From positions 1 through 53,390 of the forward strand of contig NZ_FXXQ01000017.1 of the NCBI RefSeq assembly GCF_900184815.1: 53,390 nt of DNA, written 5' to 3'. The translations under genes and the position numbers were made by a program. This stretch comes from Boseongicola aestuarii. GTDB lineage: Bacteria > Pseudomonadota > Alphaproteobacteria > Rhodobacterales > Rhodobacteraceae. The notes below the pieces were generated by a model. That model made no database searches, was not told the DNA's origin, and worked only from the letters and a program-made list of their open reading frames with translations. Numbering within the stretch: the first letter of the stretch is position 1; each line of letters starts with the position of its first letter. Of the stretch, positions 8,150-16,900 are shown one piece after another.

Positions 8150-9067
8150 CTATGGATTATCCGTTTCTATCGTGAGGTCCGCGATAAGGGAATCAACGCT
8201 TACCTTAACCTTTTGCAGACGGAACTTTGGCGGGTGATAGAGAAGGTACATCCCCATCTCGACATCGCCACTGGTTGAAAGTCGGCCGTCTTCGAGGTCG
8301 ATCTTTTGTAACCGCCCGTCTGTGATTTCGGCTGTTACCCCCCAAGTGGGGAGGAGCGCTAGGCCCCTTCCTTTGACAACGCTTTCCAAAATCGATGGCC
8401 CATGATTGCTGACGTATTTCGGCGCCAGGTCGATGGTTTTCCAATTCCCATCCTTTTTCATTTGCCAATTCAGAACGCCGCGTGGGGTGCGGTACATGAA
8501 AACCGGGCTGTCTCTTAGGTCATCGGACGTGCGCGGCGCCCCGTTTCGATTGATGTAGTCGGGTGACGCGACCAAATTGAAGGTGTGGTCGCCCAAACGG
8601 CGCGCGATGACATGGTCCGGCAAATCCGAAGCCGCGCGGATTGCGATGTCGGCCTCATTGCTGGAAAGACTAAGGACCTGGTCGGTGATGTTCAGATCGA
8701 ACTCAATATCTGGGTAGAGGCTTCTCAATTTCTGCACAGCGGGTAGAACGTAAAGCTCGGCATACCCAGGCATTGCGGTTATCCGCACGGTTCCAGTTGG
8801 CGCAGCGGACTGAGCTTGCACCATCTCATCGGCTATTTCGATGGACTGCAGCGCAGGTGCAATTTCGCCCAAGTACAACTTCCCCAAGTCGGTCAAGCTT
8901 ACAGACCGAGTGGTGCGCACAAAAAGGGCCGCACCAAGATCGGCTTCGAGGTCTTTGATGCGACGTGAGACAGACGATGACGGCACTCGGAAGTGATCTG
9001 CCGTTTCACTGAAACTTAAAGTCTGCGCCAATTTCGCGAAGTAGCGCAGCGCACGAAGGCGATCCAT
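8150..9067 (-). CDS. LysR-family transcriptional regulator
   Basis: A 305-residue regulator of the group with the MDRLRALRYFAKLAQTLSFS start. Helix-turn-helix at residues about 4-60 (SETADHFRVPSSSVSRRIKDLEADL), effector-binding domain after residue 90 (NEADIAIRAAS; VKGRGLALLPTWGV). Start at 9067 chosen because it places the helix-turn-helix at the usual distance; the frame is open upstream to 9109. It is divergent from the oxidoreductase at 9184, with a 116-base shared control region containing a LysR-like inverted repeat. It most likely controls the oxidoreductase and hchA-like genes. Confidence 0.92.
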   Translation of the reverse strand: MDRLRALRYFAKLAQTLSFSETADHFRVPSSSVSRRIKDLEADLGAALFVRTTRSVSLTDLGKLYLGEIAPALQSIEIADEMVQAQSAAPTGTVRITAMPGYAELYVLPAVQKLRSLYPDIEFDLNITDQVLSLSSNEADIAIRAASDLPDHVIARRLGDHTFNLVASPDYINRNGAPRTSDDLRDSPVFMYRTPRGVLNWQMKKDGNWKTIDLAPKYVSNHGPSILESVVKGRGLALLPTWGVTAEITDGRLQKIDLEDGRLSTSGDVEMGMYLLYHPPKFRLQKVKVSVDSLIADLTIETDNP

Positions 9068-9108
9068 ACAAACCCCTATTATTGTCGTAATGACATTAGT
9101 CATAGCCA

Positions 9109-9129
9109 ATATTGAGCCATTATCAATAT
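9109..9129. promoter_or_regulatory. Candidate LysR operator
   Basis: Perfect 7-bp arms ATATTGA and TCAATAT with a 7-base spacer lie in the divergent gap between the LysR gene (start 9067) and the oxidoreductase (start 9184). A second small palindrome, ATGAC-ATTA-GTCAT, lies at 9090-9103. LysR proteins typically bind such dyads with a T-N11-A core; assignment is by position and symmetry only. Confidence 0.5.
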
Positions 9130-9183
9130 AAACGGGCGTCTTTATGTGTTTTTCAACAATTATTCATACCCAAAGGACACGCC

Positions 9184-10107
9184 ATGAAAGCCGCAGTCTA
9201 TCACGATTATGCCGCACCAGTTGAAATCGTCGAGGTCGCAAAGCCCTTGTTGCAAGACAGTAGTGTCTTGATCCAAGTGCATGCCGCCAGCCTGAATCCA
9301 ATCGATAACATTCTGCGTGCGGGTTACCTGCGGCAGATGCTTGAACTGAGTTTTCCGCACGTGAAGGGCTATGACGTTTCGGGCAAGGTCGTCGAAGTTG
9401 GCAAGGACGTGAAGAGCGTCAAAGTTGGCGACGAGGTCTTTGCCCGTCCAAATCAGGAAGATGCCGGTGCAATTGCTGAATTCGCACGCCTTCAGGAAAG
9501 CGAACTGGCGATCAAACCGGCAAACATAAGCCATGAGCAGGCAGCCTCTGTCCCACTCGCTGGTCTGACTGCTTGGCAGGCGTTGGTGTCCAAAGGCAAC
9601 ATTCAGGCGGGTGACAAAGTCCTGATCCACGCAGGCTCTGGTGGAGTTGGCACCCTTGCAATCCAGATCGCTAAACATTTTGGGGCCTTCGTCGCGACGA
9701 CGACAAGCGGCAAGAACGCCGACCTAGTCAAAGATCTCGGCGCGGACCTGGTCATCGATTACACGACACAGACGTTTGAAGATGAACTGTCTGACTACGA
9801 TCTGGTTGTCGACACTATGGGCGGTGAAACCCTCGAGCGTTCTTTCAAAGTGCTAAAGAAAGGCGGAACGATCGTTTCGGTCAAGGGCCAGGACACCGAT
9901 GGCTTGGCCGCCAAATATGGCGTTAACTTTGAATGGTTCTTCATGTGGCCTGACGGGGAAATGTTGGCCGAGCTTGGCAAACTGCTCAGCGACGGAACGG
10001 TCAAGACTGTCATCGACAGCTCGTACCCGATGGACCAGTCCGCCGAAGCTTTCGATCGGCTTGCGACCGGACGCGCTAAAGGAAAGATCGTTGTTTCGAT
10101 CAAATAG
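9184..10107 (+). CDS. NADP-dependent quinone oxidoreductase-like MDR protein
   Basis: A 308-residue medium-chain dehydrogenase/reductase without the structural zinc cysteines, typical of quinone oxidoreductases and enoyl reductases using NADPH. The N-terminal GroES-like domain spans about 1-125 (VHAASLNPIDNILRAG). The Rossmann nucleotide site is AGSGGVG at 150-156, followed by a long reductase C-terminus. Start MKAAVYHDY at 9184 is supported by aagga eight bases upstream; an in-frame ATG at 9112 lies within the regulatory region and is rejected. The hchA-like gene follows after 41 bases, probably on the same transcript. Together they suggest a response to reactive carbonyls or quinones. Confidence 0.9.
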   Translation: MKAAVYHDYAAPVEIVEVAKPLLQDSSVLIQVHAASLNPIDNILRAGYLRQMLELSFPHVKGYDVSGKVVEVGKDVKSVKVGDEVFARPNQEDAGAIAEFARLQESELAIKPANISHEQAASVPLAGLTAWQALVSKGNIQAGDKVLIHAGSGGVGTLAIQIAKHFGAFVATTTSGKNADLVKDLGADLVIDYTTQTFEDELSDYDLVVDTMGGETLERSFKVLKKGGTIVSVKGQDTDGLAAKYGVNFEWFFMWPDGEMLAELGKLLSDGTVKTVIDSSYPMDQSAEAFDRLATGRAKGKIVVSIK

Positions 10108-10148
10108 CCGCGACTGACAGCCCCTTCCCAAAATGAATGAGAACCGAA

Positions 10149-11003
10149 ATGATCAAGAAAATCCTTGGCATCGCGCCCACACCCACAGCCGACGGCGCGT
10201 TCAGCCCGTCCCCTTTGGCGATTAAATTAGGAACATCTTCCACTACCGACTATGACGGCGGTGCCTACACCAAACCCTACGCGGGGGCCAAGAATCGCGT
10301 GCTGATGGTTTGCACCGAAGAACGCAATATGACGATGGCCAATGGCAAGAAATTCTCGACCGGCAATCACCCCGTCGAGATGGGCCTGCCAATGCTGCAT
10401 CTGATGAACGCGGGCTTTGAGATTGATGTCGTCACCCCGACAGGCGCGCCGGTCGCAATCGAAGCATGGGCAATGCCAGCGGACGACGCAGATATACAAA
10501 AACTATATCGTGATTTTGATGCGGCCTTTGCGAACCCCGGTAGCCTTGCAGATTTCGTCGCAAACGACATGGAAGAGGCAACCCAATACGCCGCAATATT
10601 CATCCCCGGCGGCCATGGTGCAATGCTCGGGCTGCCAGAGAATGCCGACGTCGGAAAAGTGCTCCACTGGGCGCACGATACAAACCTTCATACCCTCGCG
10701 CTTTGTCACGGTCCTGCAGCACTCCTCGCGGCCAAAAGTGACGCCGGGTTTCTGTACAACGGCTATAAAATCACCGTGTTCCCAGATGCCGTTGACAAGC
10801 ATACGCCGGTGATCGGCTATTTGCCTGGGCCGATGCCGTGGTGGGTATGCGAGAAACTGAACGCGCTTGGCGTGGTAACCATCAACAAAAAGGCCGACAA
10901 TTCGGTTCATGTTGACCGCCGCCTAGTTACAGGCGCAAGCCCAAAAGCCGCCAATGATTTCGGAAGGCTAGCAGCGCAAACATTGCTGAACACAGCCCGC
11001 TAA
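10149..11003 (+). CDS. hchA: Hsp31/HchA-like protein deglycase / glyoxalase III
   Basis: The 284-residue product (288 if the ATG at 10137 is used) matches E. coli Hsp31 (HchA) in length and in many segments, such as HVDRRLVTGASPKAANDFG near the C-terminus. HchA converts methylglyoxal to lactate without cofactor and repairs glycated proteins in the cytoplasm. The catalytic triad elements are visible: Glu77 (HPVEMGLP), Cys186 in the nucleophile elbow ALCHGPA, and His187 beside it; GGHGAM (155-160) forms the oxyanion loop. It follows the oxidoreductase gene closely, which fits a carbonyl-stress operon under the upstream LysR regulator. Confidence 0.9.
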   Translation: MIKKILGIAPTPTADGAFSPSPLAIKLGTSSTTDYDGGAYTKPYAGAKNRVLMVCTEERNMTMANGKKFSTGNHPVEMGLPMLHLMNAGFEIDVVTPTGAPVAIEAWAMPADDADIQKLYRDFDAAFANPGSLADFVANDMEEATQYAAIFIPGGHGAMLGLPENADVGKVLHWAHDTNLHTLALCHGPAALLAAKSDAGFLYNGYKITVFPDAVDKHTPVIGYLPGPMPWWVCEKLNALGVVTINKKADNSVHVDRRLVTGASPKAANDFGRLAAQTLLNTAR

Positions 11004-11060
11004 ATCTAGCAGCGATCGAATGGTTCTTTCCAGCCGTTCGATCGTTGTGCAGCATCTGTG

Positions 11061-11180
11061 AGTTTGGGCTCAATGCAGTCATTCACTGCATCGCGGCACG
11101 TACCGCCCGATTGAACGTCCGCTTTGGGCTCTGAGCAGTCATTCGCTGCAGGAAGTACCAATGACCGCTTTGCGGACCAA
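11061..11180 (-). repeat. Dispersed intergenic repeat, copies 6a and 6b
   Basis: Two tandem copies in the same orientation: a partial one at 11061-11100 (gtttgggctcaatgcagtca) and a full one at 11116-11180 (gtccgctttgggctctgagc, then accaatgaccgctttgcgga). They fill most of the gap 11004-11338 before chaC. Confidence 0.7.
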
Positions 11181-11338
11181 GCAGTCATCTAGCTTCTATC
11201 AAACTGGCAGCGATTGACATGCGAGCCGGCTGTTGAGCGTCGTAGTCGGAAGTGCAAAAACTTAAAGATTTATCGGCACGCCATGCTACTGTCACTCAAT
11301 CCGAGTTTGGCGGATTTTGGTGTTTGGTTGGATTTGGA

Positions 11339-12094
11339 ATGAATCAGTTACAAGACCCTTTCCAATATCATCCGGAGCTACGTGACAAGATTACTGAGCC
11401 GCTCAGCTCGTTTTTTCGAAATTTCCGGGCCGAAACTATTTTGGAGAAACATCCTGAACTCGAGTGGGTTGGTGAGTTTCTTCACACTGACGATGAGCGC
11501 GAGAAGAGCCGATTGGATGCTCTGAAACATCATCCAGAAGAGGACCTTTGGGTTTTTGCTTATGGGTCACTAATGTGGGACCCTGCTCTTAAGTTCTCGG
11601 AGGTCCGCCGCGCAAAAGTTTTGGGCTACGAACGCCGCTTTATCCTTAAAGAGATTTACGGTGGACGCGGCAACAAGGAAGCGCCCGGGCTGATGGCGGC
11701 ACTTGATAGAGGCGATGGCTGCGAGGGGCTAATATTTCGTATCCCGAAAGACTTCATTGAATTCGAGACAGAGATACTTTGGCGACGAGAGTTAGTGGTT
11801 CCGACCTATACTCCGGCTTTTGTAACCGCAGTCGCGGATGATCAGCACCTGAAAGTTCTTACCTTTGTGGCGGATCATCAGACTGTCCAAATATGCGGTG
11901 ACATCTCGCGAGAAGAGCAAATTAATTGTCTCGTCAACGGACGTGGGATCTTGGGCACGAGCCTTGAATACTTGGAAAATGTTGTTTCGCAGTTTGAAGT
12001 TCTCGGCATCAAAGACGAAGAATGTTCGACACTCTTGGCAGAAGCAAAAGCGCATAGGCTTTCTCTGGCAACTTCGGATGAGGGTGGCGTATGA
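11339..12094 (+). CDS. chaC: ChaC-like gamma-glutamylcyclotransferase
   Basis: This 251-residue protein belongs to the ChaC family, which splits glutathione into 5-oxoproline and Cys-Gly in the cytoplasm. The substrate-binding loop YGSLMW is at residues 75-80 and the probable catalytic glutamate is E151 in WRRELVVPTYTP. An extra N-terminal part of about 70 residues precedes the catalytic fold. The frame extends to an ATG at 11252, which would add 29 residues; I favour 11339 because the upstream part looks non-coding, but there is no strong ribosome site at either. Its last four bases overlap the start of the M19 dipeptidase (ATGA), so the two are translationally coupled. Confidence 0.88.
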   Translation: MNQLQDPFQYHPELRDKITEPLSSFFRNFRAETILEKHPELEWVGEFLHTDDEREKSRLDALKHHPEEDLWVFAYGSLMWDPALKFSEVRRAKVLGYERRFILKEIYGGRGNKEAPGLMAALDRGDGCEGLIFRIPKDFIEFETEILWRRELVVPTYTPAFVTAVADDQHLKVLTFVADHQTVQICGDISREEQINCLVNGRGILGTSLEYLENVVSQFEVLGIKDEECSTLLAEAKAHRLSLATSDEGGV

Positions 12095-13155
12095 CAGACC
12101 GCATTCCATTTTTTGACGGGCACAATGACTTCCTTCTTCGATTGATGTTTGGCTCGAATGAGCGGGAGGAAGTGTGGCTAGGAAATGCGGGTAAGGGCCA
12201 CCTCGACCTAGCACGAATGAAGCAGGCAGGATTTGCCGGTGGTTTGTTTGCTATATTTGTCCCGCCAATTTCCGGTGGTCCGCCGCCTGATTTTGCATCG
12301 TTGATGGCAAACCCACCCTACGATTTGCCTATGCCGCCAAAAATGACACACGGCGAAGCTCAACCTATGGCGTTAACCATGGCAGGTCTTTTGCACTGGA
12401 TGGAACGCGCCGCGCCTGATGATTTCAAGGTTTGCTGCACAGCCGAAGAAGTGCGTGAAGCCATCTCGAACAACATCATTGCCGGTGTCATGCATATGGA
12501 GGGCGCTGAGGCTATTGGACCAGATCTTGATGCGCTCTATTTGTTTTACGACATGGGCTTACGGTCACTCGGGCCGGTTTGGAGCCGTCCAACCATTTTT
12601 GGCGACGGTGTGCCTATGAGCTTTCCTGGGTCACCCGATATCGGCAGTGGTTTGACAGAGAAGGGCAAGGACCTTGTGCGGCTTTGCAACGAGCTTGGGA
12701 TTATTGTTGATCTTTCGCATATGAATGAAGCTGGTTTCGATGATGTTGCGAAGATCAGCACAGCGCCTCTGGTTGCAACACATTCAAATGCACATGCCTT
12801 ATCAGAATCCCCACGCAACCTCACCGATCGGCAGTTGGCGCAGATCCGAGAGACCGGTGGAATGGTCGGCTTCAACTACGCCACCTTCTACATCAACGAA
12901 GATGGCAGAGCGTCGAATGATATGGGTTGGGAACCACTGATCAGACATATAGACCATTTGATCGAGCACTTAGGCGAGGATCATGTTGGTTTAGGGTCTG
13001 ATTTTGACGGCTGTATTCTGCCGAAGTTAATTGGAGACGTGACTGGTGTACCGAACTTTCTGATCGCCCTAAGCGAACACGGCTACGATAATGCACTTCT
13101 TCAGAAATTAGCGCGAGATAATTGGCTTGATTGTCTGGAGCGCGGGTTAAGTTAA
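12091..13155 (+). CDS. Membrane-dipeptidase-type (peptidase M19) dipeptidase
   Basis: A 354-residue M19 zinc dipeptidase. Metal and catalytic residues of the family are visible: H11 and D13 (FDGHND), E137 (HMEGAEA), H210 (DLSHMNEAGF), H231 (ATHSNAH) and D304 (GLGSDFDG), with the signature RNLTDRQL. The family includes renal dipeptidase, which cleaves Cys-Gly. There is no signal peptide, so it should act in the cytoplasm. Its start overlaps the chaC stop by four bases. Inference: ChaC makes Cys-Gly from glutathione and this enzyme splits it, giving a two-gene glutathione recycling or sulfur-salvage operon. Confidence 0.9.
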   Translation: MTDRIPFFDGHNDFLLRLMFGSNEREEVWLGNAGKGHLDLARMKQAGFAGGLFAIFVPPISGGPPPDFASLMANPPYDLPMPPKMTHGEAQPMALTMAGLLHWMERAAPDDFKVCCTAEEVREAISNNIIAGVMHMEGAEAIGPDLDALYLFYDMGLRSLGPVWSRPTIFGDGVPMSFPGSPDIGSGLTEKGKDLVRLCNELGIIVDLSHMNEAGFDDVAKISTAPLVATHSNAHALSESPRNLTDRQLAQIRETGGMVGFNYATFYINEDGRASNDMGWEPLIRHIDHLIEHLGEDHVGLGSDFDGCILPKLIGDVTGVPNFLIALSEHGYDNALLQKLARDNWLDCLERGLS

Positions 13156-13292
13156 GCGTCCGGCACCTCATATGATTTTGACGTTGCGAGCACCAAATCC
13201 TTGCCCCAGTCCTGTATGTGGTTAACTCCATTCTCATGATCTGAATTAACCAACGTCGATGGTTTAGCATGAGTCGATAAGCAATCGACGAT

Positions 13293-13357
13293 AGGCTCGA
13301 AGCTGCCGCTCGCTGCAACATTCAGCAATGACCGCCTTGCGGGACGAAGCTGCCGTG
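13293..13357 (-). repeat. Dispersed intergenic repeat, copy 7
   Basis: Reads ggctcgaagctgccgctcgc, then agcaatgaccgccttgcggg, downstream of the dipeptidase gene in the gap 13156-13443. Confidence 0.6.
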
Positions 13358-13443
13358 AGCCATGCCAGGAAAGCCATAACTAACGAAAACCCAAGCCGGC
13401 TCTGACTGCCCAAGGGCGTGGCGACGCAGGCTGTTCGACTCCC

Positions 13444-13623
13444 TCAAATATTGTAACCGCGGTTTTTCAGGATGTTCCGGACGTTATCCGGAATATGCTG
13501 ACCGTCTTCTCCGGGCTCCACGTTTCGTTCGGTCCAAGTGGCCAGCCACTCATAACTTAAGGTGAAAAAATCAAAGATTCGATCAGTTGCAGTCTGGTGA
13601 TGTGTTGTCGCTACCTGTGCCAT
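13444..13623 (-). CDS. Small hypothetical protein (59 aa)
   Basis: A 59-codon reading frame starting MAQVATTHHQ and ending ILKNRGYNI. A ribosome site gagga sits about seven bases before its ATG. The composition is protein-like (FDFFTLSYEWLATWTERNVE; charged and aromatic residues mixed) and there is no overlap with another gene. It has no recognisable domain or membrane segment. It lies alone between the dipeptidase and the CAGGGAA repeat region. Confidence 0.5.
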   Translation of the reverse strand: MAQVATTHHQTATDRIFDFFTLSYEWLATWTERNVEPGEDGQHIPDNVRNILKNRGYNI

Positions 13624-13770
13624 TGTCGCGTCCTCATGTTCTAGACAATGCTATGTTGGCAGTGCCAGAAACATCGGCCAATCCTATGGGTTCGATATAT
13701 GCTATTGGTAGATTTGATGACCCATTGATCGGAGAGACTGCAATGCTGAGATGAATCCGGCTCAATTCAG

Positions 13771-13882
13771 GTCAAATCACCCAGATTCAGCCAAAAATTG
13801 CGAATTTTCCCTGTATTTTCCTGTTAACAGGGAAAATACAGGGAAAAATTGTGGAATTGGGCTGAATCCGGGCAATATTGAC
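13771..13882. repeat. Long imperfect inverted repeat with CAGGGAA core
   Basis: The centre is ttttcctgttaacaggg (about 13816-13832). Around it, aattttccctgtatt on the left pairs with aatacagggaaaaatt on the right. The outer arms also pair imperfectly: gtcaaatcacccagattcag (from 13771) against ctgaatccgggcaatattga (from 13862). The RNA or DNA could form a cruciform of about 55 bp per arm. No coding frame accounts for it. Confidence 0.75.
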
Positions 13883-13930
13883 GAAAACCAAACGATTTCC
13901 CTGAGCGTTTACAATTAGATAAGAGGCATA

Positions 13931-13954
13931 TCCCTGTTAATTTGATAACAGGGA
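13931..13954. repeat. Second CAGGGA palindrome
   Basis: Perfect 9-bp arms TCCCTGTTA and TAACAGGGA flank a 6-base loop. Further CAGGGAA units follow at about 13971, 13992 and 14010, giving eight or so units in 13800-14020. The stretch 13624-14209 holds only these repeats and no supported gene. Confidence 0.75.
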
Positions 13955-14209
13955 ATAATTTCCGACTATCAGGGAAAGACTGAGGAGGAACAGGGAAGGG
14001 AGGTGGCGAAGCAGGGAAGTAAATAACCTGCATAACTCACGATGGCGCTGAGGACGTAGTTGATACGCCGAAAGGCCGCTTTCTGCACATGAACCGTCAT
14101 CAACTTGGATCGCAGCGAAGGTCGGCTCGGAGCCAGTTACTGCCACTCGACGCGCTGATGACATAGGTCCACCTCGAGGACGCAGTTGCTTTGACAAAGT
14201 CGGAGCCAT

Positions 14210-15052
14210 TCAAATTCCAAGCTGTCTCCGAGCTTCAGCGCTCAGGGGTTTCAGTGGCGCGCGCACGCGATCCCAGTCTGGATCGTCGTTTTGTCGCCCG
14301 AGGAGAGCCTTAAGTGCGGGAATTACGGGTTTCGTCACAATTCGCGTGACTTCCGCTGAGATCGCAACGTCTTCGGTCGCGCTCTCAAAGATATGGCGTA
14401 TGCGTCCAGGATAAAGGTTCGCCATTCCGGTGATCGCGCCCGCACCTCCTCTGGCGGAGGCGCGATGGAGTAGGCGCTCGTCGCCAACAAGGACTGGAAT
14501 AACGTCAAGTGCCAGCAGTTTTGTCGCATTATCCCAGTCCCCTGAGCTGTCTTTGACCGCCAGCAACCGATTGGGAAAGCTGTTCGTCAAGCGTCCGACA
14601 AGATGCACAGACAGCGCAACGCCGGTAACTTGGGGAATGTGATAAAGGACGAATTTGGCTCGCGGGTCAGCTCTGGCGAAGAGCTGAGCGTGCCAATCAA
14701 ACAGGCCCTCGTCACTGCAATCCTTGAAAAAGAATGGAGGAACAAGAAGAAAGCTGGACACACCAATTGCAAGTCCATCGGCTGTTTGTGCTGCAGCTTC
14801 AACCACAGAGGTTGCATAGATGGTTTGGATGATCGATGCAGTTGGAATTCCCTCTGTGACCAAGTGTCTTAGCCCGGCAGTTCGCTCTGCCGAGCTGACC
14901 GACGCTCCCTCACCGGTCGTGCCAAAGATCGTTACGCCAGCGGCGCCGTTTTTTAGAACATCGCGCGCGTGTTGAACTAACCTGACCAAATCGATTTGTC
15001 CATCAGCAGAGAATGGCGTTAGAAGGGCTGCAGAAATTCCAAATGTCTTCAC
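14210..15052 (-). CDS. DapA-family (dihydrodipicolinate synthase/N-acetylneuraminate lyase) aldolase
   Basis: A 280-residue class I aldolase of the DapA superfamily, which forms a Schiff base with a 2-oxo acid and cleaves, condenses or dehydrates it. Residues visible: the phosphate/carboxylate loop FGTTGEGAS (43-51), Tyr137 in YHIPQVTG and Schiff-base Lys167 in AVKDSSGD. It is the last gene of the minus-strand unit that starts at 19218, 51 bases after the TPP-enzyme gene. In this setting it probably acts on a 2-keto-sugar acid or similar intermediate rather than in lysine synthesis; the residue pattern does not fix the substrate. Confidence 0.85.
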   Translation of the reverse strand: MKTFGISAALLTPFSADGQIDLVRLVQHARDVLKNGAAGVTIFGTTGEGASVSSAERTAGLRHLVTEGIPTASIIQTIYATSVVEAAAQTADGLAIGVSSFLLVPPFFFKDCSDEGLFDWHAQLFARADPRAKFVLYHIPQVTGVALSVHLVGRLTNSFPNRLLAVKDSSGDWDNATKLLALDVIPVLVGDERLLHRASARGGAGAITGMANLYPGRIRHIFESATEDVAISAEVTRIVTKPVIPALKALLGRQNDDPDWDRVRAPLKPLSAEARRQLGI

Positions 15053-15103
15053 GTAGTCATCCCAATCCCAGCGCTCCCAGTCTCGTCACCCCGCCAACCA
15101 ATC

Positions 15104-16900
15104 TTAGGTTGAAACGTGGCTTACGTCCTTGTCCGGGGAATATATGTCGAGAATGTTCCAGTGTCCCGTAGTAGGTGTCGGGTTGTTGATCATAGGCACA
15201 TCCAGAACGGTCGGCTTTCCGCGTGCAATTGCGGCCCGCAATGCGGGCAGTAGCTCGTCAGCGGAACTGATCCGCACCCCCTCGGCGCCATAGGCCTGCG
15301 CGATCTCAGCATAGCCGGGACCGTTCGTCGGCGCATCGGGCGAGCCGGGAAACATTGTTCCATAGGTCAGCCCATAGTGAGCTTTTTGGAGACCCGCGAT
15401 CGTGCCAAAAGCGTTGTTGTTCATAACTAGCCAAATTATGCCGAGATCGAGCTCGACGGCTGTTGCCAACATGGAGGGGTTTTGCCCAAAACCGCCGTCG
15501 CCAACCAGGCTGATGACTACGCGATCCGGTGCAGCAAGCTTCGCTCCGATGGCACCCGGAGGGCCGAAGCCCATGGTCGCAAAACCACCTGGTGTCAGGA
15601 TCGACCCGGGGGTCAGAATGTCGAACTGCTGGCCTACACCGTTCTTGTTCCAGCCGACATCAGTGGTGATGATGGCGTCTTCGGGCAATGCTTTGCGTGT
15701 GTCGGCAAGGATGCGTTCAGGCATCATCGGGAAGGCAGCCGAGCTCTGCATCTCGACATTCGATGCCTTGAAGCTTTCGCGGAAGGCGGCGATTTCGGCT
15801 TTCTTCTCGGTCCTCGCAAAGCCATCAGGATACATCTCTTTCGCCACGCGTGTCAGCACGCGCAGCGCGGCTTTAGCGTCAGCCACCGCACCGATCTCTG
15901 TCGGATAGTTGCGACCGATTTCCTGCGGCTCGATGTCGATATGAATAACCTTTGTGTCATTGCCCTCTGCGCCGATGTTGAATGTGTAGCCGGGATACCA
16001 GCTGGAACAGTCGGCTTCCTTGAACCGGGTGCCCAACGCAAAGACATAATCCGCGTCCAGGCAGGTCTGGTTGACCAACTCAGTCCCCCAGAAACCGGTC
16101 ATGCCCATGACCAGTGGGTGATCGTCACGCAGCGCACCCTTGCCCATGAGCGAGTGCGCCACTGGCAGACCCATGTGATCGACGAATTCACGCAATTCTT
16201 CGCTGGCTTTCGCCAAGAGGATGCCGCCGCCAACATAGGCGACGGGTTTATCGGCGCGCGCCAGAGCCTCGACAATCTCACCCGCGGTCACATCGTCGAT
16301 GGACGATTTTTTCAGAGCGCTGGTGTTCTTAGCCACGCGATCAAACGTGTCGGACGGGATGACCTCTGAGAAGATGTCCATCGGCACATTAACTAGCACC
16401 GGCCCGGGCTGACCGCTTTCAGCCAGATGAAACGCCTTCTCGAGGATTTCGGCCATCAGATCGGCGCGGTCTACCCGCCAAGCGCGTTTCACGAAGGGGC
16501 GGTAGATTTCCCACTGGGCAGCATCTGCGTGCAGGTTCACTTCCTGATGCGGGTGCTTGCCGTAATAATGCGTCGGGATATCACCTGCGATTACGACCAT
16601 CGGAATGCAGTCGAGGGCGGCATTGGCAACGCCGGTGGCGCAATTCGTCAATCCGGGAGAGAGATGCGATAGCACCACCGACGCGCGCCCCTGCACACGG
16701 GCATAGGCATCGGCTGCATGGCTCGCGATCTGTTCATGGCGCACGGTGACGAAGTCTATGGGGCTTTCCGCCATTGCAGCCAGCACAGCGATATTCGTGT
16801 GTCCGCAAAGCCCGAAGACGTGCCGTACATCGCGCCGTTCGAGAAAGTCGATGATATGTTCCGCGACGGTTTTGCCGTCCAATTTCGAGCCATCCATCAC
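15104..16900 (-). CDS. Thiamine-diphosphate-dependent enzyme, acetolactate-synthase-like
   Basis: The 598-residue product has the three-domain layout of the acetolactate synthase/decarboxylase family. The N-terminal pyrimidine-binding domain carries the catalytic glutamate E56 (TVRHEQIASHAADAYAR). A central Rossmann-like domain covers about 195-335. The C-terminal diphosphate-binding domain has the GDGGFGQNP ... NNNAFGTI metal motif near residues 465-500. Such enzymes decarboxylate or cleave 2-oxo acids or diketones. Its first codons overlap the end of the acylating aldehyde dehydrogenase gene by four bases, so the aldehyde it makes may be passed straight to that enzyme. It is not a clear match to IolD, Xsc or a biosynthetic acetolactate synthase. 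Confidence 0.85.
   Translation of the reverse strand: MMDGSKLDGKTVAEHIIDFLERRDVRHVFGLCGHTNIAVLAAMAESPIDFVTVRHEQIASHAADAYARVQGRASVVLSHLSPGLTNCATGVANAALDCIPMVVIAGDIPTHYYGKHPHQEVNLHADAAQWEIYRPFVKRAWRVDRADLMAEILEKAFHLAESGQPGPVLVNVPMDIFSEVIPSDTFDRVAKNTSALKKSSIDDVTAGEIVEALARADKPVAYVGGGILLAKASEELREFVDHMGLPVAHSLMGKGALRDDHPLVMGMTGFWGTELVNQTCLDADYVFALGTRFKEADCSSWYPGYTFNIGAEGNDTKVIHIDIEPQEIGRNYPTEIGAVADAKAALRVLTRVAKEMYPDGFARTEKKAEIAAFRESFKASNVEMQSSAAFPMMPERILADTRKALPEDAIITTDVGWNKNGVGQQFDILTPGSILTPGGFATMGFGPPGAIGAKLAAPDRVVISLVGDGGFGQNPSMLATAVELDLGIIWLVMNNNAFGTIAGLQKAHYGLTYGTMFPGSPDAPTNGPGYAEIAQAYGAEGVRISSADELLPALRAAIARGKPTVLDVPMINNPTPTTGHWNILDIYSPDKDVSHVST

Noticed and set aside
13824-14209. Small minus-strand frames across the CAGGGAA repeats
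   Set aside because: They translate the repeat units themselves (repeated FP and SLS-type residues) with no ribosome site; artefacts of the repeat sequence.
15104-16900. TPP enzyme as IolD (myo-inositol pathway) or Xsc (sulfonate pathway)
   Set aside because: Length and domain layout fit the superfamily, but the sequence does not show the start or motifs I associate with either, and the other pathway genes are missing.
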